In this document: positions 35,279 to 48,100 of the stretch, one piece after another | Layout of the letters: each line of letters opens with the position of its first letter | Position numbering within the stretch: the first letter of the stretch is position 1 | Origin: Schistosoma haematobium | Taxonomy: Eukaryota > Platyhelminthes > Trematoda > Strigeidida > Schistosomatidae | Direction: 5' to 3' | Assembly (NCBI RefSeq): GCF_000699445.3 | Contig: NC_067195.1 | Span: 20,971,287 to 21,035,286, forward strand | Length of the DNA stretch: 64,000 bases | Program-made: the position numbers and the translations under genes | The notes under the pieces: generated by a model | What the model was told of the DNA's origin: nothing | The model's database searches: none | The model's input: the letters and a program-made list of their open reading frames with translations, nothing else

Positions 35279-35372
35279 AACGTGTTGGTCGTGGTGAGAA
35301 TACTATTTGCTGTTTTTTTTTAAAGTTAGTATTCTGTGCTCCAAATCTGTACATTTACCATTTCTTCTGATT

Positions 35373-35378
35373 AATATA
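35373..35378 (+). terminator. Possible poly(A) signal of calreticulin
   Basis: AATATA, a weak variant, lies about 95 bp after the stop codon. No canonical AATAAA is closer. Confidence 0.3.
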
Positions 35379-38300
35379 AATTGTTGTGACTACATTATTG
35401 TACTGTTTTAATATACCGTGAGGATTTCTACTGGGTTTCTGTAGTTCGTCTCAATTGATCTGTAATGAAGTGTCTTAACCTACAATTGTCCTAGCACACT
35501 GTTGTTCTAATGTTGGTGGTATTTCTATCAAAGTATTTGTTTCTCAAATTGCGATACGTCATTGAAACCTAGTGTCCTAATGAGAACTAAGCTCGTTGCA
35601 CATCATTCCGTTGAGTGTAATATCTGATCGTGAATGTTCTTAGATTTATCCTATTCGTATGTTGAGACTGCAGTAAGGAAAGCGTGTCAGTTCCACATTC
35701 TGGTTAGTACTGAAATCCGGCAAAGGTGTTACTCCGCAACCTCACAATGTCTTTCTCCTCACATTCAACCGTAGCAGTGTGGCTTAAGAACTTTGCACAT
35801 CTATGTTTCTTGATATTACAGTTTATAAGCGTCTCTAACTTAGTAGTTACGTAGTCTTGTTAGGTTTTTTGGTATCGGGTTTTATGTAATGTCCTGTGTA
35901 ATCAGCGTCAAGGTCTCAAATGGGAGTTATTATTACAATTATAGTATACTCATCTGGTACATTAGGGGGATACAGATAGTCAATGTTCTCGATTGTGAAA
36001 TCTCAAGATAGAACAAACAAACATAATTATTGCTGGTTTTTGAGGGTTTTAATAGCTGGACTTAGTGTATTATGGTGTTATGCTAACTAGTTTATAGTGA
36101 TCGTACTTTACACTGACGGTCTATGCCGTAACTAAATGCTACAGATATACCTACGTTCTGTAAAAGTATTTTCTGAGAAATTTAATAATCAATCAAGACT
36201 TCCTTATTTACTAACTCAAAAGTTTATTTTGTTCAAACATCAAAGAGATAGTTGCATCATTCTTAGGAATAAGTTCCTCCTGTTATTTCAACAAAAATAT
36301 TAGTTAACATCAATACCTCACCAATGTTGAAACTTGATACGAGTACAACTTCACATGTTTAGATGATAGCCTAAGAAGAAATGTTTATTGCATAAAATGG
36401 CAATCGACTAATGTTCACTAAGTGGTATTTGGTCAACTTTGACAGTCTTATTCTGTTCTTTAATAGTTCCTCTCCAGATGATGAGCATTATGACGGGCTC
36501 TATTATTTGTAAACATCAAATTCAAATGTGATTTTGATATCTTCCTACGGAGACCAAAAATATGACTCATCATTTACTAGCGGAGAATACATAGTGACTT
36601 GTCCTTTTGAATTGTTACATTTCGCGAACGTATAAAAATATCAGTACAAGTGCAAACAATAAGAGCGTCAGTAGTAAGAGACTAAAAAACGGGGTAAGAA
36701 ATAACAATTCATATTGTAGTATTGTGAGATCTACAACCAGATGGAGGACATATGACATTAAGCCAATTATCATCCAAGTCACGTTTTTTGAAATACGAGT
36801 TTTAGTAGTTTTAAGACAACCTTTCAGGATATTTACAACTTACTATTGAGCTCACAACATGTATCGTAGGCGATTTGCACCAATTCGGCATCAAAAGGTT
36901 CATACTTTAACGTGAGTGAAGTATGTTTTTGGGCTTGTATAACCTATATCTTATCTTAGCTGATGAGTGTCCGTAACCTGGTTTACTAACTTCCTTATTC
37001 CTTTCATTTTGGGGTATCACCAGCTTCACAAAGGAATATAAAGTTCGAATACTCATTACCAACAAATACTAAGATGCTTATATCTTCGACGATGTTTTCA
37101 TAAAAGTAGAAAAGAATAATACGTAATAAATATTTCATCCATTTAGTCTACCGTTATTAAGTAAATCTATCACACTTTTTCGATTTTGTTTTGTTCTGAG
37201 GTAATTGTCTCAACTACTTTATCTTCACATTATAAAATGTACGACACATTTCCCTGGTTAGATCTCAGTAATACTAACTTTCCTACTGTTGTACAAAGAA
37301 GTACGTTTGTCACAGGTAATGTTTTTGAAATATCTCGTAGAATTAGAAGCTAGATTTGTAGTGATGCAATGATACAGTACAACTTTAACAGGACACAGAA
37401 AGGGAAAATGGATATTCCGAATCTGAAGTCGCCAGTATGAAATTATATCATGGTATTATTAAAGAGTGAAACAAAATAAAGCACTTAAAATATACAATAA
37501 TTGTAGTAATCATTCATCAATAATAAATCATATAATGGGACGTACCTGTTATATAAAATTGCTTGTCAAGTGGTTTTAAGAGATAATATTAGTCTCTACA
37601 AAACAATCATCTGCATTAACAACCTAACATGTGACAACATATTCACTTACTGAAGCATTTAACACTATCGTCTTATCAGTGTTCAGGTTCACATAACCCA
37701 AATGGTACTATTTCATAGTCAATCCACAGAGTCTACATATTAACTTACTAGCTTTGTTCTATGAATTTTCAAAATATGTATAAGTGACCAATTAAAGCAT
37801 GGTAATAACTTTAATATTATCTGAGCGGATCATTTACTAACCAGATGTTCTTATCCCGTATTATAGGAATTATATTAGCCTTCGAAAATCGTGAGTCATA
37901 GAGCACTACGATTTATCGACTTTGGCTCTCAGAATCAACTAGTATATTTCGTTGAGTATACTTTTAAAAAGCTTGTGCAATTTCATTGGTATACGGAGGT
38001 TGTTTGTATGCTCATGTCGAAAATCTTAAGAATCTATAAGGTGGTTTATATATATATGCAAAAATGAACTTTCAATTTTATCTTGATTAACTTCATGAAC
38101 TAACTGAGAATAATTAAAGAATTACTTGGGAATAACAGTGAATTTAAAGGTGATTATTTCCAGGTTGAATAAGTTTGTAGCGGATCACCTCTTTTACTTG
38201 AAATTATTCGTGAGATAGAACTAAATTTGTTTATCTTGGATTACTATTAATTTTCACACTAAATTGGTTCACTTGATAGATCACAATCCAACTGTAAAAC

Positions 38301-40879
38301 TTGAAATTTTTCTTTTCCAGTTGGAATCATCCTATTAAACGGTATTTAATAAAACAACCTGGAGATTTAAAACAGTGGATTAATGTAAGGACAAATTCAA
38401 GTACTTATTGTTGTCTTCGTGTCACATCTGTTATATCCGCTGTCTTTTTGTTTATATATGACGATCAGGAACGACTGTAATCCCCACGAAGCAAATTAAG
38501 AACACAGAGCACTGGCGCAAATGACAATTTACTAAATCTTCAAAAACACATTCCCGATACAATATGCTCAATAAAGTCATCATCAAACCAAGATAAGCTC
38601 ATTTATACACTGACTTTTTAACATACGCTGGATAATATCACATACAGACGAAAAATACTTATTTATTACAAAAATACTGAATATGGTTCACCAAGATTGA
38701 TACAGGGATAAAACGTTCACGCCTATTATACTGAATGAAGTGCATAGTGAACTGATATATAAATATTTATCTGAGATGTCGTCACGTCGAACGCGAGTTA
38801 ACGACTATCAAGGCGAAAGTATAATTTATGGAAGAACCAATCACAGGTAGGATTAGGACTCTTGGGTTTTAGCGTAAAATTCATTCATCTTTATGGCTGA
38901 TTATCATTTTAGCCGTTAACGATGAACATCCTAACTCCCATTTGTAACACTAACTTCTAACAATAGGTCCTAATCCTAATTTCTCACATCACTTTATAAC
39001 CCTCTTTTGACCCTATTAAGTGGATCAATTTTCTGTAGGTCACTTTAGTACCATTTGAAGGTCGTCCATGAAGCATAGGGTCATTTAAAGAAAGCACCCA
39101 AATGGCGGTAGTAAATTCATGTTTCGTGATTTCTTCAATCTGGTTTATATAGGTGGACTTTCGTTGGTCATTTTCCATTTACTCGTCCACATACATTCGG
39201 TATCCTATTGGGTAATATAACTGTCTTTGTCAAATAGATCCCTATTTTTTCAGTCTGAGAAATAAAATGTCCATAACGGTAATTAATAATTTAGTCAGTA
39301 ATACATCATGAAATTATAATTGCCTTCTAAATGTCCCTACTGTTTATTATTGTCAGGTATTAAACATTGTTATCTAACTATATTAATTTACAATAAAAAT
39401 AAGCTCTTCAGTTTGATGCATAAATAATTCTTTTTTCTAATAATTAATGTTATGTGTGAAGGAGTGGCGTGGTGGTCAATGAACTCACCCACAATCACCA
39501 GAAGTGACATTTCTCAAATCCATTCCATCTATTTTCGTTTGTCAGCCGGGTAGTATTACCTAGTCTCATATAAAAAATATAATTCAATGCTGATTACATG
39601 AACGTGTATTAGTTAGAATGTTGTATATTACTTACAGATTATTTACAACCACGTATGAGCTATTCATTTTATCCTAATTAAGTAGTTTCATTCGATTTAG
39701 TCTATTTAGAAATTATCGATAATTTTGAACATTTGTTTCTTTGATTTTCATCAGACAATGTTATCGGATTTGTACGAAAACTCCTATTGTCTGACTGAGT
39801 GTCTTAATCTCTAGAAGTGTAACTAATTCATCCGACCTGAAATGGGTAGTCGATTACAATACACTCACTGATTGCTAGTTGATCTAGATGACGTCCCATG
39901 TTTTTGACCCATTTATTTCACAGCAAGTAATAGTAAGCCAGATAAATAATTTTACCAATAAAATGCCTTGAATAGGTATGAGATTTGAAAGTAGTCAAAT
40001 TGATTTGTTAACTCGGAATTCCAACTTAAGGCAGATAGAACTAGATAAGCATAATTGAACGTATTATATTTGGAATTCGTAATAAGTGTGAAATAAAGTA
40101 CAAAGTAATCATCAATTAGTATAAATACCAACTTAGAACTTTTCCATATGTTAGCACAATGATTCAGAGACTAAAGGGATTCAAATATTTTTTTAACATT
40201 GCCCGAAAAATCACTAGTCGTTCAATAACAGTTATTCGACTTCATTAACCGATGGGTATCCTGTGATTTCTACCTAAAGATCTAACACCATGATTAACAC
40301 TTATTTCTTTAATGCTACTTAGAGCTAACAAAAGTCATATTTTGTTATAGTGTCCTCTGTAATCAATATTCTTATAAAACTGTTATTCATGAAGTGAATA
40401 AAATCTGATGCTAAGAAGGGGTTACTACTAAGACGAATGTGAAGTGACAGGAAAACACTGAATGACTTAGCGGGGTTAAGTAACTAAATTTTGAAACAGG
40501 GTAAAAGATCAATACTTCGCCTTCATTTTATCCACTTAAAAAGTCATACAACAAAGCAACTTTCAAGTACCATAAAGAATCCTCACTGAACTACTCAATC
40601 ATGTCTAAGTATGACAATGCAGTCAAAAGACAAAATAAAATAATTGTCGCGCTTTAATTTTCGAAATGAAATAAAACATACCCAATCCTGAAAGTTCTGC
40701 TTTGGGGACCAAAACCACTAACTGATAAGTAATATCTTTAATTTGAGGATTTAACAGATAATACTTTGGTTTTTATATTGGTGGATATCATATTCCTGTC
40801 TTGAATACAATTATGTTTTCACAATTGGAATCAGAAGTCAGTTTAAGTTAGACCACAATTAAAAACTTGGGAGCATTAG
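35379..40879. other. Intergenic region between calreticulin and Ty3-C
   Basis: About 5.5 kb of AT-rich sequence with no coding region I can support. A minus-strand open frame at 38984-39178 has no recognisable domain. Only a weak SINE-like segment near 39465 stands out. Confidence 0.5.
39465..39560 (+). repeat. Possible tRNA-derived SINE remnant
   Basis: TGGCGTGGTGG fits a pol III box A with one mismatch, followed after about 35 nt by a poor box B (CTCAAATCC). No hammerhead core or 3' tail is seen. Tentative. Confidence 0.3.
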
Positions 40880-41062
40880 ACGGCCATTTTGACCTAGTGT
40901 GTGAGGGGTGGAAACCTGAAAAGAAACGGAAGACCAAAGAACACACTGAGCCGAGAATCGGAAGTAGACATGAAAAGGATCGCTCAGGACAGAGTTCGAT
41001 GGAGAATGCCGGTGAGCAGCCTATACTCCTCCACGAGGGGTAACAGGTGTCAGTGATTAATC
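40880..41062 (+). pseudogene. RTE-A-type 3'-end fragment
   Basis: Contains the C-terminal words of the RTE-A frame (GRPKNTL, DRVRWRMPV) and the end word GGTAACAGGTGT, all diverged. It is a short 5'-truncated insertion. Confidence 0.7.
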
Positions 41063-41089
41063 AATAAATAATACTTAGGAGAGCCTCAT

Positions 41090-42260
41090 ATATATTTTCA
41101 GCACGGAGCAAAATCTGTCCCACCCAAGGAGACGAGTACCTTATTGATGCCATAGATGTAGAACTTCACAGGCTGCTGAGTTCTAGGTTTATTTCTCCTC
41201 TAAATTGTTTCGCTTGAACAACAACACTAGTGGTTTCATGGAAAGATGATGGTAAATAATAAGTATTTGAAGATTTATCCGCCGGTTTAAACAAGGCATT
41301 ACAGGACCATCTATACCCATTACCTATTCCGGAGGACTTGTTAATGAAGCTGACTGGGTTCACTATATTTTCGAAGATTGATTTCTCGGATGCACATCTG
41401 CTAGCAATAAGGACGAATCGAGGATTGGTTCAATATAATGGGCTGCCTTATGGTGTAAAATGCGTTCCAGTAATTCTTAGCAAGTTTTGGAAACTATGTC
41501 AAGTGATGTATTATTTGCCATGGAATATATTATTATTATTGCCGATAAAAATGGAAAAGAACGCTATCAATAGTAACAAGTTTCTCCTCGTATCACAGCG
41601 TATGGTTTTCACATAATGGCAGAAGAGCGTTCATTTTTTTGCTAAGTATTCGATATTTGAGAACTATTATCGATTCCCATGGACAAAGCGCTGATCTGGA
41701 AAAGGTACATGTCATGGTGAATATCTCGCCACGATCTTATGTGAATACGCTTCAGCCATTTTTAGGAATGACTGAATATTATGACAATTTCGTGCCCATT
41801 ATTCATTTTCTGCAGACTCCGTTTAAATAGAACTGAACTAAGAAGTGCTAGGTGTCTTTTGAATAAGTAAAACGGATCTTAACGTGTGATATGTTGCTCA
41901 CTTACTAGAACCTAAAACTTAGGTTAATAGTAGCGTCTGTCATGTTCGATTTCAATATTGGATCGGTGAATTTCTCACAAATTTCCTGATAGGTCAAAAA
42001 AGTTATATTTCATTATTCATGGACGCTCACTGAGACTGAAAAGAATTACAGTCAAACTGAAAATGATACTTTAGATCTAATGTTTTCAATCCGGAATTTT
42101 CGCACGATCGTTTATGACAGAAGTTTTACTTTGCAGACTGACCATGGGTCGCTCCTAAACATATCTGGCAAGGAAGACAGTAACTATTAACACTGACCGG
42201 TAGAGCGACTATGCTATTAGAATATGATTCCGATTTGCTGCTGTATCAGACGTTAGTTGG
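41090..42260 (+). pseudogene. Ty3-C reverse transcriptase/RNase H remnant
   Basis: Decayed Ty3/gypsy pol: a fingers region near 41180-41330 with LYPLPIPEDLL, then LTGFTIFSKIDFSDAHL (first catalytic Asp, about 41350-41400), VQYNGLPYGVK, IRYLRTIIDSHGQSADLEKV near 41645 and LQPFLGMTEYYDNFVP near 41750-41800. RNase H traces follow (FRTIVYDRSFTLQTDHGSLL near 42090-42160). The YxDD box is not found, and frames shift repeatedly. It is cut at 42261 by a reversed RTE-B copy. No LTR was found for it. Confidence 0.78.
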
Positions 42261-43134
42261 TATTTATTTATTTGAACACATAAATATTGGTACAAGAATG
42301 CGCCAAATATATATGCGCCACACAAAACAATGAGAATTTAAAGAGAAGGTAAAGAACAAAAACGAGAGAATAATAACGAAGAGATTGATGTAAGGTGGTG
42401 TAATAATAATAACGGCAAAAATGGGGGAATGCAAAGGTACAATCAGAAGAAATCTTTCATTTAAGGAAGACACAACCACTTTTTTTATGAAGAAAGTAAA
42501 AGAAGGTTACAGCAGGATCGCCACTGGCTTCTATTCTGAGCCATATCTGATAAAGTCTCTAGCCACTGTGTAGCACCATCTCTCGGACCCCAGCCAGGGA
42601 GTTGTGAAGGACCAACACCAGTTAGCCCTTTGTAGCTTTCTTTCATACCACGACATCATGTTATACACTGACCACCTCACCGCTTCTTCCAACCAGTCCC
42701 AGAGTCGGCAAATAATGCACGACGTGGAATTCTCTGGGACGACATTCGTAGAACATGTCCTAGCCACCGAAGTCGGTGTTTCAAGATGGTGACACCAATT
42801 GCATTATCGTCCCTGTGCTCGAACACACGATCCCGAACCTCTGCATTACTAACGATGTTGCCGGAGCAGCAGGCCAGTTGAACTGCCCTTCGAAAAATTC
42901 AGCCGACCGTCCAAGACGTCGATGGATGTTGGTGATTGGCATCCCCTCATCCTCGCAGATTGTTTCCCTCACACCAGACTTCCTGCTGCCAGTGGCTCGG
43001 ATGAGTTGGAAGAGCTTCCGGTAGTTACCAGATGCAGCTGCTGCTTCCAACTCATTAGCACGCTTCGACCAGCAGGCTTCTCGGTCCTACGTAAGCTTTG
43101 CCCAATTTTCTTACGTAATATCCTTCGTTTTTGG
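42261..43134 (-). pseudogene. RTE-B', reversed, internally deleted RTE-B copy inside Ty3-C
   Basis: Minus strand. 42269-42818 is the reverse complement of 50051-50600, with no gap in the coordinates and no difference that I saw: the C-terminal RTE-B segment ([36 protein letters not shown]), the 3' untranslated region and an AATAA-type tail. Beyond 42818 it passes through SNAEVRDRVFEH and then jumps to the RTE-B linker (EAAAASGNYRKLFQLI, ETICEDEGMP), matching about 48140-48370. The whole RT core between them is therefore missing. The 5' edge is near 43134. Confidence 0.88.
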
Positions 43135-43205
43135 TCAGACAGATCACTCGGTAACAAACAAAATGATTGCAAACATGCACACATATTTCAGTTGACCACT
43201 CATAG
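43135..43205 (+). repeat. Direct repeat, copy 1
   Basis: A 71-bp segment starting TCAGACAGATCACTCGG and ending CCACTCATAG. It recurs with a few changes at 43543-43612, 408 bp downstream. The origin is unknown. Confidence 0.75.
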
Positions 43206-43542
43206 TTGGTATGGTAAATGCAAATAGGTTGTCGCGGTTAATTGAAGATGACCTCCAAGTAAGAGAGTGTTACTGCTTCTGTATCACTCAAGCTGGAAAT
43301 AAAGTGTTTTGTAATGCTGTCAGAGTCCTACTAGTAACAACAGCAGTGGTAAAAGTAGCGACGATCGATATTTCCCTGTATGAGAATATGAGACACTTTA
43401 CTGAAGGAATGGAAATGTCGATAAAATGCATCAACATCATATTTGATTACTGTTATGGGGTGAGTCTATCCTAATTTATGACATTTATTTGATGTCTGGT
43501 AATTGCGTTACCATTCTGAAATCTTTTTTGAGTCTTCTCTTC

Positions 43543-43612
43543 TCAGACAGATCACTCGGTATTAAAAAAAGGATTGCAAACATGCACACATATTTTAATT
43601 GGCCACTCATAG
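43543..43612 (+). repeat. Direct repeat, copy 2
   Basis: Second copy of 43135-43205. The sequences beyond both ends do not match. Confidence 0.75.
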
Positions 43613-43699
43613 ATTTCTCTGTAAATAAACATATATCAAGATGTCATTGGTCTGCTGTAACCGCGAAAAGCAGAAGTCCATCGATGAACAGAGACAAAT

Positions 43700-44130
43700 A
43701 AGCCTTGTGTTTGCGTACATACCTATTATGCGGCGTCAGTAAACGGCCAAAAATTTTTTGCGGCCTGAAATCTATTCTGTACGAAGCCCGTCCACATCTG
43801 GAACCCCATTACATATCGGACAAATTTTTGGTAAGTTTGGAATATCTAATGTTCTGGTTTCATATTACGGAACACTATCTGAGCTAACGGAGTTCCGAAA
43901 TAGTACTATACACAGTCAAATAGGCAGGCATAAAAATTCGATTTTTTCAAACGAGCTCTTTTAAAAGAGCTAGAGTTGAAGAAGTCCTACAGCAGCTCCT
44001 AATCTCTCACAGAATTACATCGAACCTAAACTGGTAAATAACCATTCGAAATAATATTTGGTCGATCGATTAGAACGTTTTTTGATGAATCGCATCCGAA
44101 AGATAAAATGAGTGGACTACTAAAAAAATA
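43700..44130 (+). pseudogene. Ty3-C integrase remnant
   Basis: In shifting frames: FGKFGISNVLVSYYGT near 43825-43875 corresponds to an integrase core of form F..FGxPxxLVSDNGT, with the second catalytic Asp replaced. It is followed by TAAPNLSQN-like and ERFLMNRIRK words near 43995-44100. It fits as the continuation of Ty3-C pol after the RTE-B' insertion. Very decayed. Confidence 0.6.
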
Positions 44131-44472
44131 CGAAAATAAGTAATTCAAAAGTTCGTGAGTTTATGGCTGACATTTCGGTTTATGCAAGTGGCCAAATTGG
44201 ATATACGGTTAGATATTTTAAAACACACTAAATAGACATATAAATCAAGTACCAGGTAGAAAAAGCAGTAATGAGTCGTCCAAAATTAAACCTTTTCGGA
44301 TGGTGGTAATTCTGTGAGAAATTTGAAATTTCATCACCAACACCACCACCGCCACTTTAACTGAGAAGAAACGAATCACAACCTAAGATTACTGTGTACT
44401 TTTCATGTTCGAAATTGTAGATGATTTAAACAGTATGAGTAGCTTACAAATAAAATATTGGGGTATAATTTG

Positions 44473-44478
44473 TTTATT
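44473..44478 (-). terminator. Possible poly(A) signal of HMG-CoA reductase
   Basis: TTTATT on the plus strand (AATAAA on the minus strand), about 170 bp beyond the stop codon. Confidence 0.4.
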
Positions 44479-44646
44479 TTGATCAAACGTACGGAAACAG
44501 AAAGTGAAAAAAAAACACGGGAAATTAAGTAAACGTCTAAAAATGATTCGAGAATACAACCTATTTGTTAACCTTTAATCTAGGGCTTAGTAATGATATA
44601 CAAGGGTGTTTTGTAAACTGACAGTAAAATTGTCTACATATACAAG

Positions 44647-45159
44647 TTACATAGTATAATGGGGTATCACCGAATTTACAGATAAGTCACTTTTAACAGG
44701 AAGTGGTTTCACATGTATGGAATGAACAGATTCGCGTACATCTGAATTATCAGTAACAGTACTTTTTGAAGATAAAGCGATGCTATGATTATCGTAAATA
44801 TTACTATTGTTATCATTATTATTATAATCAGCAGTAGTAGAATGACTACAGGGGTTAGAATTTGTAGATTGCTTGGCTCGATTGAAGTGCATATGTGCTT
44901 TCACCAAATCATCTGTGTCTAAGGCTGCCATTAAGCTCAACTCAGCTGCAAGTACAGTTCCAGCAATTATCCGTGATAAATGTTCAGTTGGACGATCGAC
45001 GCTTAAATCCAGTAAGTCAAGACATGCACGTTGGCCTGGAAGACGTGTACCACCACCGACTGTACCAACTTCTAAACATGGCATAGTAACACTAGCTACC
45101 AGTGAGTCATCTGACAAATCAACCTCCAATTGCGTTAAGCAAGATGATGAGTCAACAAC
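44647..45159 (-). CDS. HMGR: HMGR terminal exon (catalytic His and C-terminal tail)
   Basis: 170 codons plus stop. Starts [15 protein letters not shown] after acceptor CTCGAAG; includes [32 protein letters not shown] and HFNRAK. The tail after NRAK is about 75 residues, against roughly 15 in the human enzyme. It is rich in Asn, Ser and Thr and partly encoded by an ATT/AAT-rich tract at about 44790-44835. Confidence 0.95.
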   Translation of the reverse strand, partial: VVDSSSCLTQLEVDLSDDSLVASVTMPCLEVGTVGGGTRLPGQRACLDLLDLSVDRPTEHLSRIIAGTVLAAELSLMAALDTDDLVKAHMHFNRAKQSTNSNPCSHSTTADYNNNDNNSNIYDNHSIALSSKSTVTDNSDVRESVHSIHVKPLPVKSDLSVNSVIPHYTM

Positions 45160-48100
45160 CTTCGAGAAAAAACATAAAAAAAGTAAAATCATAATGAACA
45201 GGTACTATATGTATTAGGAAATGTATTATTAGATTTTACTTATTCTGATTTTTTTTTCCTGACTTGGGGGGATACAGATAAATTTAATGTGTACTGTATT
45301 ATAAAATGTCGCAGTTTTCAAACTAAAATTGATTCTGACATTACACTATATAAATCTGTCTTAGATCATTGATATGTTGTTTTATATGATTAGTCAGTAC
45401 AATCAATAAGTGATTGTTAAAAAGCTGACCCGAAAATAAGGCTATGTTGTAGTAGCCTTTCTATATCACCCCCATAAAAATCATTCTTGTTTGAGTAACC
45501 ACAACACACAAATAGGCTATTTTCAATGTTATTAACCACTTTGTACCTATTCTCATATGAGTAACTGACATCAGCGTTATGAAGAGTGCAATGTAAATGT
45601 TTGAAAGGAAGATGATTTATTGTGAGTTGTGAACTGATAAATTTTATTATCATTCCAAGTAGGTTGTTAGTTATGTTCTTCTGATTGCATCTTAACTTCA
45701 ACTCAGCATTTACTGAAATACATTGAAAAATAGTGAAAGTTGCAGCCAAATCAAAATATAATCAAATATTACTTTCTATTTGATTAGTAGGCAAAAGATT
45801 CTGCAAAAATTACTGTTGTGCGTCCAATCATATGTGCGATATTTAAATTCTATCGTTGACTTATTATTCTAAACTAATTTGGATACACCGTTTTCTAAGC
45901 AGAGATGGATGGTGGTTAGTAGTGAAATCGAGAACGCTCGTTTTGTCCTATTTGCAACTCGTCAGCTGGATGTACCTGTGTCCAAGAGTTGAAGTACACT
46001 CGGGGCCTCGAACCCAGCACTGTTCACTTCAAACGCCATCGCGTTAACCACTTAGCTAATGAGTTCATATAGCCTGTCTTGTCCAAAAGAGACTGATCAT
46101 TTGCAATGCTCAACATCAACGGGTAGATTCAAACAACCAATAAAAACGAATTAAACCGTTTTCTGTCAAGTGTAAATCTGAATATTGTTTTAACTAAAAT
46201 ATATGAAAACCTAGGTGGTATGAATATTTAATAATCACATGGCATCTAGTAATACGCATTTCATCGAATCAGTCCAGCGGATTCAGCTTCGTCAACCTTA
46301 TTAATATCAAACAAAACTCAGTCATTCGAATATCATTATTATCATGGAAGTCAGTAATTAAAAGTTAATATAGAGCAGCACAAAAGACAATTTGAATATA
46401 CGAAAAATATCTTGTGTGACCTTCGCAACTTAAAAAGTGACCAACGTTGTTAGTATTACAGACTCAAACAACGTGAAATTCACCAAATACTTGTCAAACA
46501 TTTTTGAAACGTACTAACTTACGGAGTTGTTGGGTTATTTAGAACAATTTGTTAAGGAACTTTTTGATATGTATTTTGAGATTCTTCGAGATAATATCCT
46601 ATATGATATTCCGACATAGATACTACTGAAGAAATGGGTGAATACAGTTGAAGTAGGTTTTGTTTTATAAGTGCTAAATTATTTGAGAGCGGGAAAAGTC
46701 ATCACAGTCCTGACACTCAATCAATGTCCAACACAAAATGATGAACTCTATATCTATGGAAACTACATTTCACGCTCCAAATAACAATCAAATAATTCAA
46801 ATTATTATTATCATTATTATTGTTGTTATTATTATTATTATTTACTACGACATTATTCACCTTCTTTTATTCCTACTCTGTCTATACTTATTTTTTCGAC
46901 TTATACAGCAGCTTGCTCATGGTGGAAATTCGACTCTATCTAAACGTTCTCGAGTCACTGTCCGGTTAAAAATTGTATGTTACCACCGAATATGAGTACT
47001 GAAGCAGTTTTTCTGAAACCACGTGCATCATTCAAACTGGCTGCCTTCAACGTTCGCACACTCATGCAGCTCGGACAACAGATAGGGCTGGCTATGTTTT
47101 TAGAAAGTCTTAATATCGATGTTTGCTGTCTATCCGAGACCCGTATTTAAGACTCTGGTGAAGTACTACAAATTCGCTCTCCACCTGTCGCTTCAATAAG
47201 CTTGTTTCACGTGCGTTTATCCGGGGACCCTGTGGCATCTTCGTCCGGTCTTGCTGGCGTTAGTGTCCCACTAAGCGCTAGAGCTGAGGCAACACTAATC
47301 GATTGGATCCCCATTAACATTCGGTTATGTGCTGTTAGATTAGAAAGTTCCATCAAAGTGAGAAGAAATCGGCGTGAGAAACGATGTCTTTTCGTCATCT
47401 TCGCCTATGCCCCGACAGATTACAGCCCAGATGCAATCAAGGATGAATTCTACCACCAGTTAACTGTTGTTCTCCAGAAAGTGCGTTCGACAGATATTGT
47501 ATTAGTAGCCGGAGACTTGAATGCTCAGGTCGGGCGTCTAGGCACAGAAGAGAGTCGTTTAGGTGGCGAATGGGGACTTGTTGGTCGCAGGACAGATAAC
47601 GGGGACCGTCTACTGCAACTGTCCACAGACCACAACCTGTTTCTGGCTAGCACTAACTTTCGGCACAGTCATCGCCGATGTCCCACCTGGCATCCTCCTT
47701 CTGCATCTCAAGCCTGGATTCAGATTGATCACATCGCGATCAGCTACCGCTGGCGTGGTTGTGTACAAGACTGCCGCTCCTTTTGGAGTACCTATCTGGA
47801 CTCTGATCATGCCTTGGTCTGCGCCAATCTTACTTTACTTCTCAGTGGACAACGAAGTGACCGCCACCAAAGGATTGATGTCAGCAAGTTGGTTGCAACT
47901 TCTGTTGCAAGTAAGTATCGAATCGAGCTAGTTTCTAGGCTAGCTACCATTCCACCGAAAAGTATAGATGAACATTGGTTGCAACTTCATGACATCATCA
48001 AAATGGCGAGTAAAGCCGCTTGCGGCTTCACGAAACGTCCCGCTTATAAGCACTGGATTTCTTCTGGTTCCTTACAACTCATTGAAGCCCGTCGGTCTAC

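Noticed and set aside
36958..36995. CTGATGAG as a hammerhead ribozyme
   Set aside because: No GAAA closing strand or pairing stem follows at a suitable distance.
38984..39178. Small host gene on the minus strand
   Set aside because: No recognisable domain, no promoter or splice signals that stand out; chance length in AT-rich DNA.
44873..45217. Plus-strand 114-codon frame
   Set aside because: It is the antisense shadow of the HMGR terminal exon.
46004..46058. A genuine tRNA gene on the minus strand
   Set aside because: Pol III boxes are perfect, but I see no closed acceptor or anticodon stem, and SM-alpha SINE sequence follows.
46738..46995. Isoleucine-rich membrane protein frame
   Set aside because: It arises from an ATT/TTA microsatellite tract at about 46800-46850.
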